Source: Embleya sp045207785
GTDB lineage: Bacteria > Actinomycetota > Actinomycetes > Streptomycetales > Streptomycetaceae
Direction of reading: 5' to 3'
DNA: 64,000 nt
Assembly: GCF_045207785.1 (NCBI RefSeq)
Contig: NZ_CP108776.1
Span: 2,728,001 to 2,792,000, forward strand
Each line of letters begins with the position of its first letter. Positions within the stretch are counted from its first letter, which is position 1. The position numbers and the translations under genes were made by a program. A model generated the notes under the pieces. The model did no database searches. It was not told the origin of the DNA and saw only the letters and a list, made by a program, of their open reading frames with translations. Of this stretch, positions 24,118 to 32,757 are shown piece after piece.

Positions 24118-25473
24118 TCAGCCCGTCCGTTCGACGACCTGGGCGAGCGCCTCGACCACGCGCGGATCGTACGCGCCCGCCGCGTCCGCCCGAAGCCGCC
24201 CGAAGACCTCGTGCCGCGCCCGCGGGTCCTCGGCCGGCGCGACCAGGTCGTCGTAGGCGTTGACCACCTTGATGATCCGACTCGCCAACGGCGGCGGCGG
24301 ACCGGCCGGATCGTCGCGATAGGGATCGGCCTGGGCGGCCACGATCGTCGCCACCCGGTCCAGCAGGCCGCTCTCGCGGATCACGTCCGCGCCGAGTCGG
24401 GCGATTCGGCGCTGTTCGGCCGCCGGCAGGTCCAGGGTGGTGCCGCCCGGCACCGGTTCCACCAGCGCGAGTTGTCCGATGTCGTGCATCTTCGCCGCGT
24501 ACTCCAACTCGCGCAGCTCCACCCCGCCGAGCCCGAGGTCCACCCCGACGGCGTGCGCCAGTTCGCCCACCCGCGCCGCGTGCCCCGGCGACCCGCACCC
24601 GGCCGCCTCCGGCAGCCGCGACAGCGCGTCGACGGTCTGCAGGTGCACGAGCCGGATCGCGGCATAGCGCCGGAAGGACAGCATCACCAGCAGCGACGGG
24701 AGACAGAACACCGGCACCGCCCACAGCCCGAGCGCACTCGTGGACAACGCGATCAGCATTCCGGTCGCCCCCACGGCCGTGCCCACACCGGTCAGCCCGC
24801 CACCGGCCCGGCCGGTCGCCGAACCCTCCGGGCCGATCCGCTCGGTGGGGCTCAACCCCGCGCACAGGTCCCGCAGTTCGCCGAGCAGCGCCGAACAGAA
24901 CGGCCGGCCCACCCGCGCCATGGCGGCCACCACGGCGTCGCACAGCGACGTCAGCAGCACCACCAGGACCAGGAACGTGCCGTAGGCCCACCCGCGTTCC
25001 ATCACCGGGTCGAGCACCCCGGTGACGTACAACGGCCGGAACAGGGTGGCCGCGAAGCCCGCCGCGAGCAGTCGCCGCGCGACGTACGCGGGAGCCGGTG
25101 CCCGCCCGCGCGCGACGTGCGGCAGCGTGCCCGCGAGCAGCGCGACCCCGACCACCGCCACCACCTGGAGCACGCCGTGCCGCGACACCGTGCCGTGCAC
25201 GTCGGGCAGCAGCGCGTAGGCGAGCGCGCCGGCCGCGCCCAGCGGCGCGGTCTCGCGGTTGCCTGGCAACGTCACCCGCGCCATCTCGCCGACCGCGATC
25301 ACGCCGGCGAACACGAGCGCGTACTGCGGCTGGACCACCCCGCGCGCGAGCGTCGACACGACCGCCGCGACCGCCGCGATCGCGCCGAGCACGAACACGA
25401 CCGTGCCGGTGTGCGCGCGCAGCCGCGCCCCGATCCCGCCGGGTTCGAGCCGGCCCCCCGTGGCCGCCGTCAC
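24118..25473 (-). CDS. Membrane protein with degenerate HD-domain phosphohydrolase
   Basis: A 451-residue protein: the N-terminal 270 residues are hydrophobic with about seven to eight spans (for example VVFVLGAIAAVAAVV and TFLVLVVLLTSL), then a cytoplasmic HD-type domain with GHAARVGELAHAVG and AAKMHDIGQL. Unlike its neighbour it lacks the HHERxDGxGYP motif; that position reads VAAQADPYRDDPAG. It is therefore probably catalytically weakened or uses a different nucleotide. It follows the intact HD-GYP gene with a four-base overlap, so the pair is co-translated and may form a heteromeric membrane complex. Function unknown. Confidence 0.75.
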   Translation of the reverse strand: MTAATGGRLEPGGIGARLRAHTGTVVFVLGAIAAVAAVVSTLARGVVQPQYALVFAGVIAVGEMARVTLPGNRETAPLGAAGALAYALLPDVHGTVSRHGVLQVVAVVGVALLAGTLPHVARGRAPAPAYVARRLLAAGFAATLFRPLYVTGVLDPVMERGWAYGTFLVLVVLLTSLCDAVVAAMARVGRPFCSALLGELRDLCAGLSPTERIGPEGSATGRAGGGLTGVGTAVGATGMLIALSTSALGLWAVPVFCLPSLLVMLSFRRYAAIRLVHLQTVDALSRLPEAAGCGSPGHAARVGELAHAVGVDLGLGGVELRELEYAAKMHDIGQLALVEPVPGGTTLDLPAAEQRRIARLGADVIRESGLLDRVATIVAAQADPYRDDPAGPPPPLASRIIKVVNAYDDLVAPAEDPRARHEVFGRLRADAAGAYDPRVVEALAQVVERTG

Positions 25474-26810
25474 AACCCGCCACCGACCCGATCACGCGCG
25501 ACCGAGTGCGCGTCGAACCGCATCTCCTGACGCGGCGCGGGGACCTTGTCGGACACCTCGCCCTCGGGCCAGCCGTGCCGCGCGAGCGCCTGGGCGAGCG
25601 CCTCGACCATCCGCGGGTCGAACTGGCTGCCGCTGCACCGCCGCAGCTCGGCCATCGCCGCGTCGGTGCCGCGCGCGGGCCGGTACGACCGGGTGGAGGT
25701 CATCGAGTCGAACGCGTCGGCGACCGCGATCACCCGGGCGAACTCGGGGATCTCCTCGGCGACCAGGCCCGCCGGGTAGCCCCGCCCGTCCATCCGCTCG
25801 TGGTGGTGCAGGATGCCGGCGTGTGCCTCGCCGAGGAACGCCAGGTCCCGCACCATCGCGGCACCGCTGACCGGGTGCCGCTGCATCTCGCGCAGTTCCT
25901 CGGCGTCGAGCCGCCCCGGCTTGGTGAGCACCCGGGTGGGCACGCACAGCTTCCCGACGTCGTGCAGGATCCCCGCGTAGCGCAGGCACACCACGCGGTC
26001 CTCCCGCATGCCCAGTTGGCGGGCGATCAACACCGAGGCGCGGGCCACCCGTTCGCTGTGCCCGCGGGTGTAGCCGTCCTTGATCTCGACCGCCCGCACC
26101 AGCGTGCGCACGGTCGCCTCGTGCGCCGCGTTCTCCTGCGCCTGCTGCGCGTACGCCCAGAAGGCGACGTAGAGCGGCAGCAGCACGAGCACGGCCGCGA
26201 AGGCGCCGAGCCGCTGCTGCCACAGCACGGCCATCATCAGCGCGATCGGCACCGACCCCAGCCGCCACCCGGCCGTCCGCACGAACACCTCGCGCAGCAC
26301 CGGCAGCGGCGCGGCCGCCTCGGTCGCGGTCACGTACGCGGCGTCGAGCAGCCCGCTCACGACGTAGAGCGCGACCCCCGCGACACCCACCGGCAACAGC
26401 CCGGCCGGCAGCTCCGAAGCGGTCAAGTCCCGAGAACCGCCCAGGAGTTCGTATACCCCGGAGCCGGCCGCGATGGCGAACACGAGGTGCGCGGCGTTGA
26501 CCACGCGCGGGCACACGTCGGCGGTGCGCGCCCGCGCGATCAGCACGCCCGGAACGGCGATCGTCGCGGCCGCGCCCGCCGGCAGCAGCAGCACGCCCGC
26601 GCACACCAACGGAAAAAGCGCCCCGTCGGGGGCGCCGCACAAGCCGGTGAGTCGGGCTCGGGCCACCGCCCCGAAGGCAACGAACAACACCGCGAGCGCG
26701 ACCAATCGATCGATGTCCACCCCGGACCACGGCAGCAGGACCATCGCGGGCACGGACGCGCCCACCATGATCGAGAGGTGGATCCGTGCGATCGGCGGCA
26801 GCGTACGCAT
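25470..26810 (-). CDS. Membrane-anchored HD-GYP phosphodiesterase-type protein
   Basis: 446 residues: about eight hydrophobic spans in residues 1-215 (such as IHLSIMVGASVPAMVLLPW), then a full HD-GYP domain. Motifs include EIKDGYTRGHSERVARAS, YAGILHDVGKL, LHHHERMDGRGYPAGL and VIAVADAFDSMTSTRSYR, with all expected metal ligands. Known family members hydrolyse cyclic di-GMP or related cyclic dinucleotides. ATG 26810 follows GAGGAG. No GGDEF or other nucleotide cyclase is adjacent. It is the first gene of a two-gene unit with the degenerate HD protein. Confidence 0.85.
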   Translation of the reverse strand: MRTLPPIARIHLSIMVGASVPAMVLLPWSGVDIDRLVALAVLFVAFGAVARARLTGLCGAPDGALFPLVCAGVLLLPAGAAATIAVPGVLIARARTADVCPRVVNAAHLVFAIAAGSGVYELLGGSRDLTASELPAGLLPVGVAGVALYVVSGLLDAAYVTATEAAAPLPVLREVFVRTAGWRLGSVPIALMMAVLWQQRLGAFAAVLVLLPLYVAFWAYAQQAQENAAHEATVRTLVRAVEIKDGYTRGHSERVARASVLIARQLGMREDRVVCLRYAGILHDVGKLCVPTRVLTKPGRLDAEELREMQRHPVSGAAMVRDLAFLGEAHAGILHHHERMDGRGYPAGLVAEEIPEFARVIAVADAFDSMTSTRSYRPARGTDAAMAELRRCSGSQFDPRMVEALAQALARHGWPEGEVSDKVPAPRQEMRFDAHSVARDRVGGGL

Positions 26811-26870
26811 GCGACTCCTCGGCTGGTCGCTCGGAGACCACCGAGAATAGGCCGCCCCGCGAACGACCGA

Positions 26871-26906
26871 GGGGCGCATGCCCGGTTTATCCCGGCCATG
26901 CGCCCC
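26871..26906 (-). terminator. Terminator after sigR-rsrA
   Basis: GGGGCGCATG pairs with CATGCGCCCC around a 16-base loop, between the rsrA stop and the HD-GYP gene. Confidence 0.7.
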
Positions 26907-26961
26907 TGATTAGCTCGATCGGGTCAGTGCCCGTCGCCGCGTCGTGCCCTCGCCTACCGCG

Positions 26962-27282
26962 TCAGGCTCGGCCGGGTCGTTCTATCTCGATCGAGGTCTC
27001 CTCGACCGACACCCGCTGCGCGTCCACCTCGACGCGGACCAGCTTGATACGCTCCAGCACCTTGTTGCGCAGCTCCGAGGGAACCTCGTCGCGGCCGCAG
27101 CAGCGGTGCACCAGCTCCTTCACCTGCTGCTCGAGGCCGTACTTGTCCAGACACGGCGAGCACTCGTCGAGGTGCGTGCGGATGCTCGTGCAGTCCGCGT
27201 CCGCCAACTCGTTGTCGATGTACTCGTACAGGTGCCCGAGGATCTCGGAGCAGTCCACCTCGTGGTGGTCACCGCAGCTCAT
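26962..27282 (-). CDS. rsrA: Zinc-binding redox anti-sigma factor RsrA
   Basis: A 106-residue ZAS-family protein with the exact RsrA spacing: C11, then H37, C41 and C44 in THLDECSPC. These residues bind zinc in the reduced state, and in S. coelicolor disulfide formation among them releases SigR. Cysteines at 61-62 (HRCCGRDE) match the extra pair in RsrA. ATG 27282 overlaps the sigR stop by four bases, ensuring coupled synthesis with its partner. It acts in the cytosol as the thiol-oxidative stress sensor. Confidence 0.95.
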   Translation of the reverse strand: MSCGDHHEVDCSEILGHLYEYIDNELADADCTSIRTHLDECSPCLDKYGLEQQVKELVHRCCGRDEVPSELRNKVLERIKLVRVEVDAQRVSVEETSIEIERPGRA

Positions 27283-28004
27283 GAGTCCGAGCCTTTCCGG
27301 TCGGTGCCTGCGGGGACGAGGCCGCGCTCGCGTGCGTAGTCGGCCAGCAGATCGCGGAGCTGGCGCCGCCCGCGGTGCAGGCGCGACATCACGGTCCCGA
27401 TGGGAGTACCCATGATGTCCGCGATCTCCTTGTACGCGAAGCCCTCGACATCGGCGAGATAGACCGCGATCCGGAACTCCTCCGGGATGGCCTGGAGAGC
27501 CGTCTTCACGTCGGAGTCCGGCAGGTGATCGAGCGCCTGCGCCTCGGCCGAGCGCAGTCCGGTGGACATGTGCGACTCGGCCCGGTGCAGCTGCCAGTCC
27601 TCGATCTCCTCCGCATGCGATTCCAGCGGTTGACGCTGCTTCTTGCGATAGGAGTTGATGAAGGTGTTGGTCAGGATGCGATACAGCCAGGCCTTGAGGT
27701 TGGTGCCCTCTTTGAACTGGTGGAACGACGCGTACGCCTTGGCGAACGTCTCCTGGACCAGGTCCTCGGCATCCGAGGGGTTGCGGGTCATCCGCAGCGC
27801 CGCCGAATACAACTGATCGAGGAACGGCAGGGCGTCCCGCTCGAACCGCGCGTCTTGCTGCTCCAAGGTCTCCGGTACGAGACCCACCTCCTTCAAGCCA
27901 GGAGTCGACGATATCGCCCGCGGCTGATCCGTGCCCGCACCCCACTCGGGCCAGGCGAGAAACGGTGCCTCGTTTCGGACAACCGAACCGGCGGCCTTCA
28001 GCAT
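27279..28004 (-). CDS. sigR: ECF sigma factor SigR (thiol-oxidative stress)
   Basis: A 241-residue ECF sigma factor. Region 2 carries FLDQLYSAALRMTRN, AEDLVQETFAKAYASFHQF and NLKAWLYRILTNTFINSYR; region 4 has IPEEFRIAVYLADVEGFAY and IMGTPIGTVMSRLHRGRRQ. ATG 28004 has GGAGG eight bases upstream and lies just downstream of a perfect SigR-type promoter (28044-28069), suggesting it is the longer SigR-prime form made from the autoregulated promoter. A shorter constitutive product may start nearer residue 30-40. Partner rsrA follows immediately. Regulon members known in Streptomyces include thioredoxin and mycothiol genes. Confidence 0.95.
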   Translation of the reverse strand: MLKAAGSVVRNEAPFLAWPEWGAGTDQPRAISSTPGLKEVGLVPETLEQQDARFERDALPFLDQLYSAALRMTRNPSDAEDLVQETFAKAYASFHQFKEGTNLKAWLYRILTNTFINSYRKKQRQPLESHAEEIEDWQLHRAESHMSTGLRSAEAQALDHLPDSDVKTALQAIPEEFRIAVYLADVEGFAYKEIADIMGTPIGTVMSRLHRGRRQLRDLLADYARERGLVPAGTDRKGSDS

Positions 28005-28043
28005 GGGAGCGACCTCCACTCGTCGACGCTTGACAGTGGTGGG

Positions 28044-28069
28044 AACACGTTCCCCGCGCGGATCATTCC
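28044..28069 (-). promoter_or_regulatory. SigR-dependent autoregulatory promoter of sigR
   Basis: Reading the minus strand, GGAAT (28069-28065) and GTT (28046-28044) are separated by exactly 18 bases, the known SigR consensus GGAAT-N18-GTT. Transcription would begin about 30 bases before ATG 28004. Confidence 0.88.
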
Positions 28070-28803
28070 CGCCCGGTCGCGGCCTCCAGCCAATCGCCGA
28101 CACCCGCCGTGATCAGCGCCAATGCCTCTTCCTGGGTGGTCTGCGCCTTCTTCGCGACGGCAAATCCGTGGTCCGCCGACGGCACTTCGAGCACGGTCGG
28201 CCCCGCTGCCGGAAACTCGCTCGGCCCCCCGAACGGGTCGCGCTCGCCCTGCACCACGAGGGTCGGCACACCCGCGCCGAGCAGTTCAGCCACGCGCGAA
28301 CGCTCGGGCCGACCTGGCGGGTGCAGCGGAAACGCGAGCGCGACGACGCCCGCGACTCCGGCCTCGATCGCGGTCCGGCACGCCACCCGCGCGCCCGCGC
28401 TGCGGCCGGATCCGAAGACCGGCAGGGCCTCACGCTTGTTGCGGGCCGCGATTTCGGCCAGGACGGGGAGCCAGCCGGCGTCCAGGGTCTTGGGCGCGGG
28501 GGCGATCCGACGCCCGGCGACCCGCCACGGCTGCTCCACCAGGGCCACATGGAAGCCCCGTGCGGGCAGCTCGGCGGCGAGCGCCACGAGGTCGCGCGCC
28601 TCGATCCCGCCGCCCGCGCCGTGACTCGCGACGTACCAGGCCCGGGCCGCCCCCCGCGCCCGATGCACCGTCACCCGCGCGGCGCCGGCCGGCGTGTCGA
28701 CGTCGAACACCACGGGACGAGCCGGCCGATCAGGGCGACCAGGGCGATCAGGGCGATCAGGGCGATCAGGGCGATCAGGGCGATCAGAAGAGCGTGGCGT
28801 CAA
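28063..28803 (-). CDS. Alpha/beta-hydrolase (dienelactone/KANL3-Tex30-like)
   Basis: A 246-residue hydrolase. The nucleophile elbow is FGSGRSAGARVA (serine near 134), the acid lies in VVQGERDPFGG and the histidine in SADHGFAV, a complete triad. YVASHGAGGGIEARD forms the oxyanion loop. The listed start is a TTG at 28803 that overlaps the preceding SRAP gene by 20 bases and encodes a DRP-repeat leader produced by a 9-bp tandem repeat. A GTG at 28713, after the repeat, would give a more usual N terminus, and the choice is unresolved. Its 3' end overlaps the sigR promoter. Substrate unknown. Confidence 0.75.
   Translation of the reverse strand: MTPRSSDRPDRPDRPDRPDRPGRPDRPARPVVFDVDTPAGAARVTVHRARGAARAWYVASHGAGGGIEARDLVALAAELPARGFHVALVEQPWRVAGRRIAPAPKTLDAGWLPVLAEIAARNKREALPVFGSGRSAGARVACRTAIEAGVAGVVALAFPLHPPGRPERSRVAELLGAGVPTLVVQGERDPFGGPSEFPAAGPTVLEVPSADHGFAVAKKAQTTQEEALALITAGVGDWLEAATGRE
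28728..28795. repeat. 9-bp tandem repeat (CGATCAGGG)n
   Basis: Seven to eight consecutive copies, one reading CGACCAGGG. In the minus-strand hydrolase frame each copy encodes Asp-Arg-Pro. Confidence 0.9.
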
Positions 28804-29554
28804 CGGTGACCTCGCCCTCGGGAATCGCGTCGAGCAGGTGGGGAGCGTTGTTGCGGACGTTGTTGACGTCGGTCGAGACCGGGTGCGCCGTCATGAACCC
28901 CGGCTGCGGCGGAAGCAGCAGGCCGCGCACCTCCTCGGCCTCGGTCCAGGCCGGGTCCAGCCACGCGTCCCACTTGTCGCGGGTCAGCACGAGCGGCATC
29001 CGGGGGTGGATCCGGGCCAGCTCGGGGTCGGCGTCCAGGGTGAGGATCGTGCACGTCCACAGCCACGCGAGCGGATCGTCGTCCGCCCGGCCCTTGTCCC
29101 GCCACCATTCGTACAGTCCCGCGAAGGCCACGCCGGCGCCGTCCGCCGCGTGGATCCAGTAGGGCTGCTTGCGGGACGCGCCCTTGGGCCCGTCCGGCGC
29201 GGTCTCCGGGGTGTGCCATTCGAAGTAGCCGTCGGCCGGGAGCAGGCACCGCCGCGCGGTGAACGCCTTCCGGTAGGAGGGCTTCTCGTGCACGGTCTCC
29301 GACCGCGCGTTGATCATCTTCGCGCCCATGCCGGGGTCCTTCGCCCAGGACGGGACCAGGCCCCACTTGATCGTGCGGAGCTGCCGAGTTGGCGCGCCGC
29401 CCGACTCGACCGGGCGTTCCAGGACCGCGTAGACCTGCTTGGTCGGCGCGATGTTCCAGTCGGGTTCGAGTTCGTCCGCGGCGTCGAACCGATCGACCTC
29501 GAACAACTCGACGAGGTCCTGGGGACTCTTGCTGGACGCGTACCGGCCACACAT
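28784..29554 (-). CDS. SRAP-domain DNA-protein crosslink protein (YedK/HMCES)
   Basis: A 256-residue SOS-response-associated peptidase. It begins MCGRYASS, so Cys2 is exposed after Met removal as the catalytic nucleophile that traps abasic sites in single-stranded DNA. Other active-site elements are NIAPTKQV, MINARSET, LLPADGYFEW with the catalytic Glu, and ARIHPRMPLVL with the histidine. ATG 29554 is fixed by the Cys2 requirement. It is divergent from aroA across about 70 bp, the same order as in M. tuberculosis. No LexA-type box is evident upstream. Confidence 0.95.
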   Translation of the reverse strand: MCGRYASSKSPQDLVELFEVDRFDAADELEPDWNIAPTKQVYAVLERPVESGGAPTRQLRTIKWGLVPSWAKDPGMGAKMINARSETVHEKPSYRKAFTARRCLLPADGYFEWHTPETAPDGPKGASRKQPYWIHAADGAGVAFAGLYEWWRDKGRADDDPLAWLWTCTILTLDADPELARIHPRMPLVLTRDKWDAWLDPAWTEAEEVRGLLLPPQPGFMTAHPVSTDVNNVRNNAPHLLDAIPEGEVTVDATLF

Positions 29555-29623
29555 GGCGTCCAGGGTGCCACGTGATCCGGGAAAATCGGGGGCCGGGCCG
29601 GCAAACGACTACGCTTGGTCCTC

Positions 29624-30904
29624 GTGATGTCTGCGTTGTGGTCTGCTCCCGTTGCCTCCGCCCCCGTGACCGCCACCGTCGAGGTGCCCGGCTCCAAGTC
29701 GGTGACCAACCGCGCCCTCGTGCTGGCCGCGCTCGCCGACGGCCCCGGCTATGTACGGCGGCCGCTGCGCAGCCGCGACTCGCTGCTGATGGCGGCCGGT
29801 CTGCGCGCGATGGGCGTGGTGATCGAGGATCGCGGCGACGACTGGTACGTACTGCCCGGCAGACTGGCCGGACCCGCCACCGTGGACTGCGGCAACGCGG
29901 GCACCGTGATGCGCTTCCTGCCGCCGGTCGCGGCCCTCGCCGACGGGCCTGTGCGCTTCGACGGCGACCCCCGCTCGTACGAGCGGCCGCTCGACGGCGT
30001 GATCGGCGCGCTGCGCGACCTGGGCACCCGGATCGACGACGAGGGCGAGGCCCGGCTGCCGATGACCGTGCTCGGCGGCGGCGGGGTCGAGGGCGGGGTG
30101 GTGCGGATCGACGCGTCCTCCTCGTCCCAGTTCGTCAGCGCGCTGCTGCTGTCCGGGCCGCGCTTCAATCTCGGCGTCGAGGTCCGGCACACCGGCACGT
30201 CGGTGCCGTCGATGACGCACATCGCGATGACCGTGGACATGCTGCGCGCGGCCGGCGCGCAGGTCGACGACAGCGAGCCGAACGTGTGGCGGGTCGCGCC
30301 GGGCGCGCTGCTCGGGCGCGACATGGTGGTCGAGCCCGACCTGTCCAACGCGGGCCCGTTCCTGGCCGCGGCGCTGGTCACCGGCGGATCGGTGACGGTG
30401 CGGGACTGGCCCGAACACACCACGCAGCCCGGCGACCGGCTGCGCTCGATCTTCACCGCGATGGGCGGGTCGTGCACGCTCACCGCGGCGGGCCTGACTC
30501 TGAGTGGCGGCACCGCGGTGCACGGCATCGAGGCCGACCTGCACGACGTCGGCGAGCTGACCCCGGTGATCGCGGCGGTCGCGGCGCTGGCCGACGGCCC
30601 GAGCCGGCTGACCGGCGTCGCCCATCTGCGCCTGCACGAGACCGACCGACTCGCCGCCCTGGTCAAGGAGATCAACGGTCTCGGCGGCGACGTCAACGAG
30701 ATCGAGGACGGCCTGGAGATCCGGCCGCGCCCGCTGCACTCCGGCGTGTTCCACACCTACGACGATCACCGCCTGGCGACGGCGGGTGCCGTCCTGGGCC
30801 TGGTCGTCCCGGGCGTGGACGTGGAGAACGTGGAGACCACCGCGAAGACCCTGCCCGACTTCACCGGCCTGTGGACGCGCATGCTGACCGCGCGGCGCGG
30901 CTGA
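29624..30904 (+). CDS. aroA: 3-phosphoshikimate 1-carboxyvinyltransferase (EPSP synthase)
   Basis: About 426 residues; transfers enolpyruvate from PEP to shikimate-3-phosphate in aromatic amino-acid synthesis. Signatures are EVPGSKSVTNRALVLAAL, CGNAGTVMRFLPP, DASSSSQFVSALLLS, LHETDRLAALVKEI and YDDHRLATAGAVLGL. The region aligned with the glyphosate loop reads GNAGTVMRF, typical of class I enzymes. GTG 29624 is chosen because TACGCT (29610-29615) ends eight bases upstream and no ribosome site exists; ATG 29627 is the alternative. rsgA follows after 13 bases, so they share a transcript. Confidence 0.95.
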   Translation: MMSALWSAPVASAPVTATVEVPGSKSVTNRALVLAALADGPGYVRRPLRSRDSLLMAAGLRAMGVVIEDRGDDWYVLPGRLAGPATVDCGNAGTVMRFLPPVAALADGPVRFDGDPRSYERPLDGVIGALRDLGTRIDDEGEARLPMTVLGGGGVEGGVVRIDASSSSQFVSALLLSGPRFNLGVEVRHTGTSVPSMTHIAMTVDMLRAAGAQVDDSEPNVWRVAPGALLGRDMVVEPDLSNAGPFLAAALVTGGSVTVRDWPEHTTQPGDRLRSIFTAMGGSCTLTAAGLTLSGGTAVHGIEADLHDVGELTPVIAAVAALADGPSRLTGVAHLRLHETDRLAALVKEINGLGGDVNEIEDGLEIRPRPLHSGVFHTYDDHRLATAGAVLGLVVPGVDVENVETTAKTLPDFTGLWTRMLTARRG

Positions 30905-30917
30905 GAGGCTCGGGAAC

Positions 30918-31958
30918 ATGGCGGGTCTGGGTTCGAACCGACGCAGGGACCTCGACGAGGACGACATCCGGATCCGGCCGGGCAAGCGCGGCTCGCGCCC
31001 GCGCACCCGGACCCGGCCCAAGCACGAGGACGCCCGCGAGGGCCGCGTGCTGACCGTGGACCGGGGCCGCTACACCTGCCTCCTGGCGGACGAGGACGCG
31101 CCGGACCGCTCGATCACCGCGATGAAGGCCCGCGAGCTGGGTCGCAAGGGCGTCGTGGTCGGCGACCGGGTCGGCATCGTCGGCGACCTGAGCGGTGGGG
31201 AGGGCTCGCTGGCCCGGATCGTCCGGGTCGAGGAGCGGCGCAGCACGCTGCGGCGGACCGCGGACGACGACGACCCGTACGAGCGGATCATCGTCGCCAA
31301 CGCCGACCAGCTCGCGATCGTGACCGCGCTGGCCGACCCCGAGCCGCGCCCGCGCCTGATCGACCGCTGTCTGGTCGCGGCCTACGACGCGGGCCTGGAA
31401 CCGCTGCTCGTGCTGACCAAGGCCGACCTCGCCTCCCCCGACACCCTGTTGGAGATGTACGGCGCGCTCGGCGTCGAGTACGTGGTCACCAAGAGCGAGT
31501 CCGACTGGGACCTGAACCCGATCCGGGCCCGCCTGGCCGGCAAGACCACGGTCTTCGTCGGACACAGCGGCGTCGGCAAGACCACGCTGGTCAACGAGCT
31601 GGTGCCGGACCACCAGCGCGCGGTCGGCCACGTCAACGAGGTGACCGGGCGCGGTCGGCACACGACCACGTCCGCGCTGACCCTGCGGCTTCCGCTCTTC
31701 GAGGCGGGCGAGCGTCAGGGATGGGTCGTCGACACTCCCGGCGTGCGCTCGTTCGGCCTCAACCACGTCGACCTCAGCCGGGTGATCAACGCCTTCCCCG
31801 ACCTCGCGGCGGGCACCGAGGACTGCCCGCGGGCCTGCTCGCACGACGAGCCCGACTGCGCGCTCGACGCGTGGGTCGCGGCCGGGCACGCCGACCCGGC
31901 CCGGCTGTACTCGCTGCGCCGACTGCTGAGCACGCGCGAGCGTGACGAGGGCGACTGA
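30918..31958 (+). CDS. rsgA: Ribosome small-subunit-dependent GTPase RsgA
   Basis: 346 residues: an N-terminal OB fold (GRVLTVDRGRYTCLLAD), then a circularly permuted GTPase with G4 LLVLTKADLAS ahead of G1 VFVGHSGVGKTTLVN and G3 VVDTPGVRSFG. The C-terminal zinc knuckle contributes CPRACSHDEPDC, with a His and three Cys. It assists late 30S maturation. ATG 30918 lies 13 bases after the aroA stop without a strong Shine-Dalgarno, so it is probably coupled to aroA. The aroA-rsgA order is conserved across actinobacteria. Confidence 0.95.
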   Translation: MAGLGSNRRRDLDEDDIRIRPGKRGSRPRTRTRPKHEDAREGRVLTVDRGRYTCLLADEDAPDRSITAMKARELGRKGVVVGDRVGIVGDLSGGEGSLARIVRVEERRSTLRRTADDDDPYERIIVANADQLAIVTALADPEPRPRLIDRCLVAAYDAGLEPLLVLTKADLASPDTLLEMYGALGVEYVVTKSESDWDLNPIRARLAGKTTVFVGHSGVGKTTLVNELVPDHQRAVGHVNEVTGRGRHTTTSALTLRLPLFEAGERQGWVVDTPGVRSFGLNHVDLSRVINAFPDLAAGTEDCPRACSHDEPDCALDAWVAAGHADPARLYSLRRLLSTRERDEGD

Positions 31959-32009
31959 TCCCTCGTCGGACGGGCCGCCCCGCCCGCTCCATCGGCTCCG
32001 TCGGCTTCG

Positions 32010-32525
32010 TCAGCGCAGCTGCCCCAGGCTGTTCTTCACCGTGTCCCGCCACACCGCGCTCGATCCGGACTCGCCCACCCGCACGACCTGGATCACCGCG
32101 AGCACCGCGGCCACCACGGTCAACACGGCGACGATCGGGACCACGATCGGCGGTATCGTCCGCGGCCGGAAGGTGGCGGCGGCCCGGTGCCGCGTGACCA
32201 GCAGCAGCACGAGCGTGACGCCGAACAGGCCGAGCGTGTACCAGAGCATGTCCGCGCCCCGGTCCACGTGCGTCTGGACGGCGGCGGTGCGCTGTCCGTC
32301 GCTCAGCCGGTCCAGCCGGTCGAGCAGTTTCGTGCCACTCTCCTTGGCCACGAACGTGGTGAGCGCGGCGACCGCGTCGAGCCCGACCACCCACCACCCC
32401 GCGCGCAGCAACCACGGCCGGCGGATCGCCACGAGCACGCTGGCGACCGCCGCCACGGGCACGACGACCACCGCCAGATGCACGACCAGGACGTGGAGGG
32501 GCAAGCCGGAGACGGTGTCGAACAT
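32010..32525 (-). CDS. DUF2231-family membrane protein
   Basis: 171 residues with four hydrophobic spans: LPLHVLVVHLAVVVVPVAA, AGWWVVGLDAVAALTTFVA, DMLWYTLGLFGVTLVLLLV and VPIVAVLTVVAAVLAVI. The opening GLPLHVLVVH with conserved histidines is typical of DUF2231 proteins, which sometimes resemble heme-binding membrane subunits. ATG 32525 has GAGAG-type sequence upstream. It converges on rsgA and is divergent from the DUF4097 gene over about 230 bp. Function unknown. Confidence 0.82.
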   Translation of the reverse strand: MFDTVSGLPLHVLVVHLAVVVVPVAAVASVLVAIRRPWLLRAGWWVVGLDAVAALTTFVAKESGTKLLDRLDRLSDGQRTAAVQTHVDRGADMLWYTLGLFGVTLVLLLVTRHRAAATFRPRTIPPIVVPIVAVLTVVAAVLAVIQVVRVGESGSSAVWRDTVKNSLGQLR

Positions 32526-32757
32526 GAATGGGCTCTCCTTGCAGTCGGGGGCCTAGGGAGAGGACGACCCTTGCACAGACCAACGGCTCCGAGAGTGCCC
32601 GGGTTCAGCCGATGTCGAACGCACATGTCGTCGGGCGGTCACCGTCCGCGCAGGGGGGACAGCCCTACCCCGGGTTCGGGTGACCGCCGGATGCCGGCAC
32701 CACCGCGCGCGCTCATACAGTTTGGGCAGCTTCGGATCACCTGTCGGGGAGAGTGCC

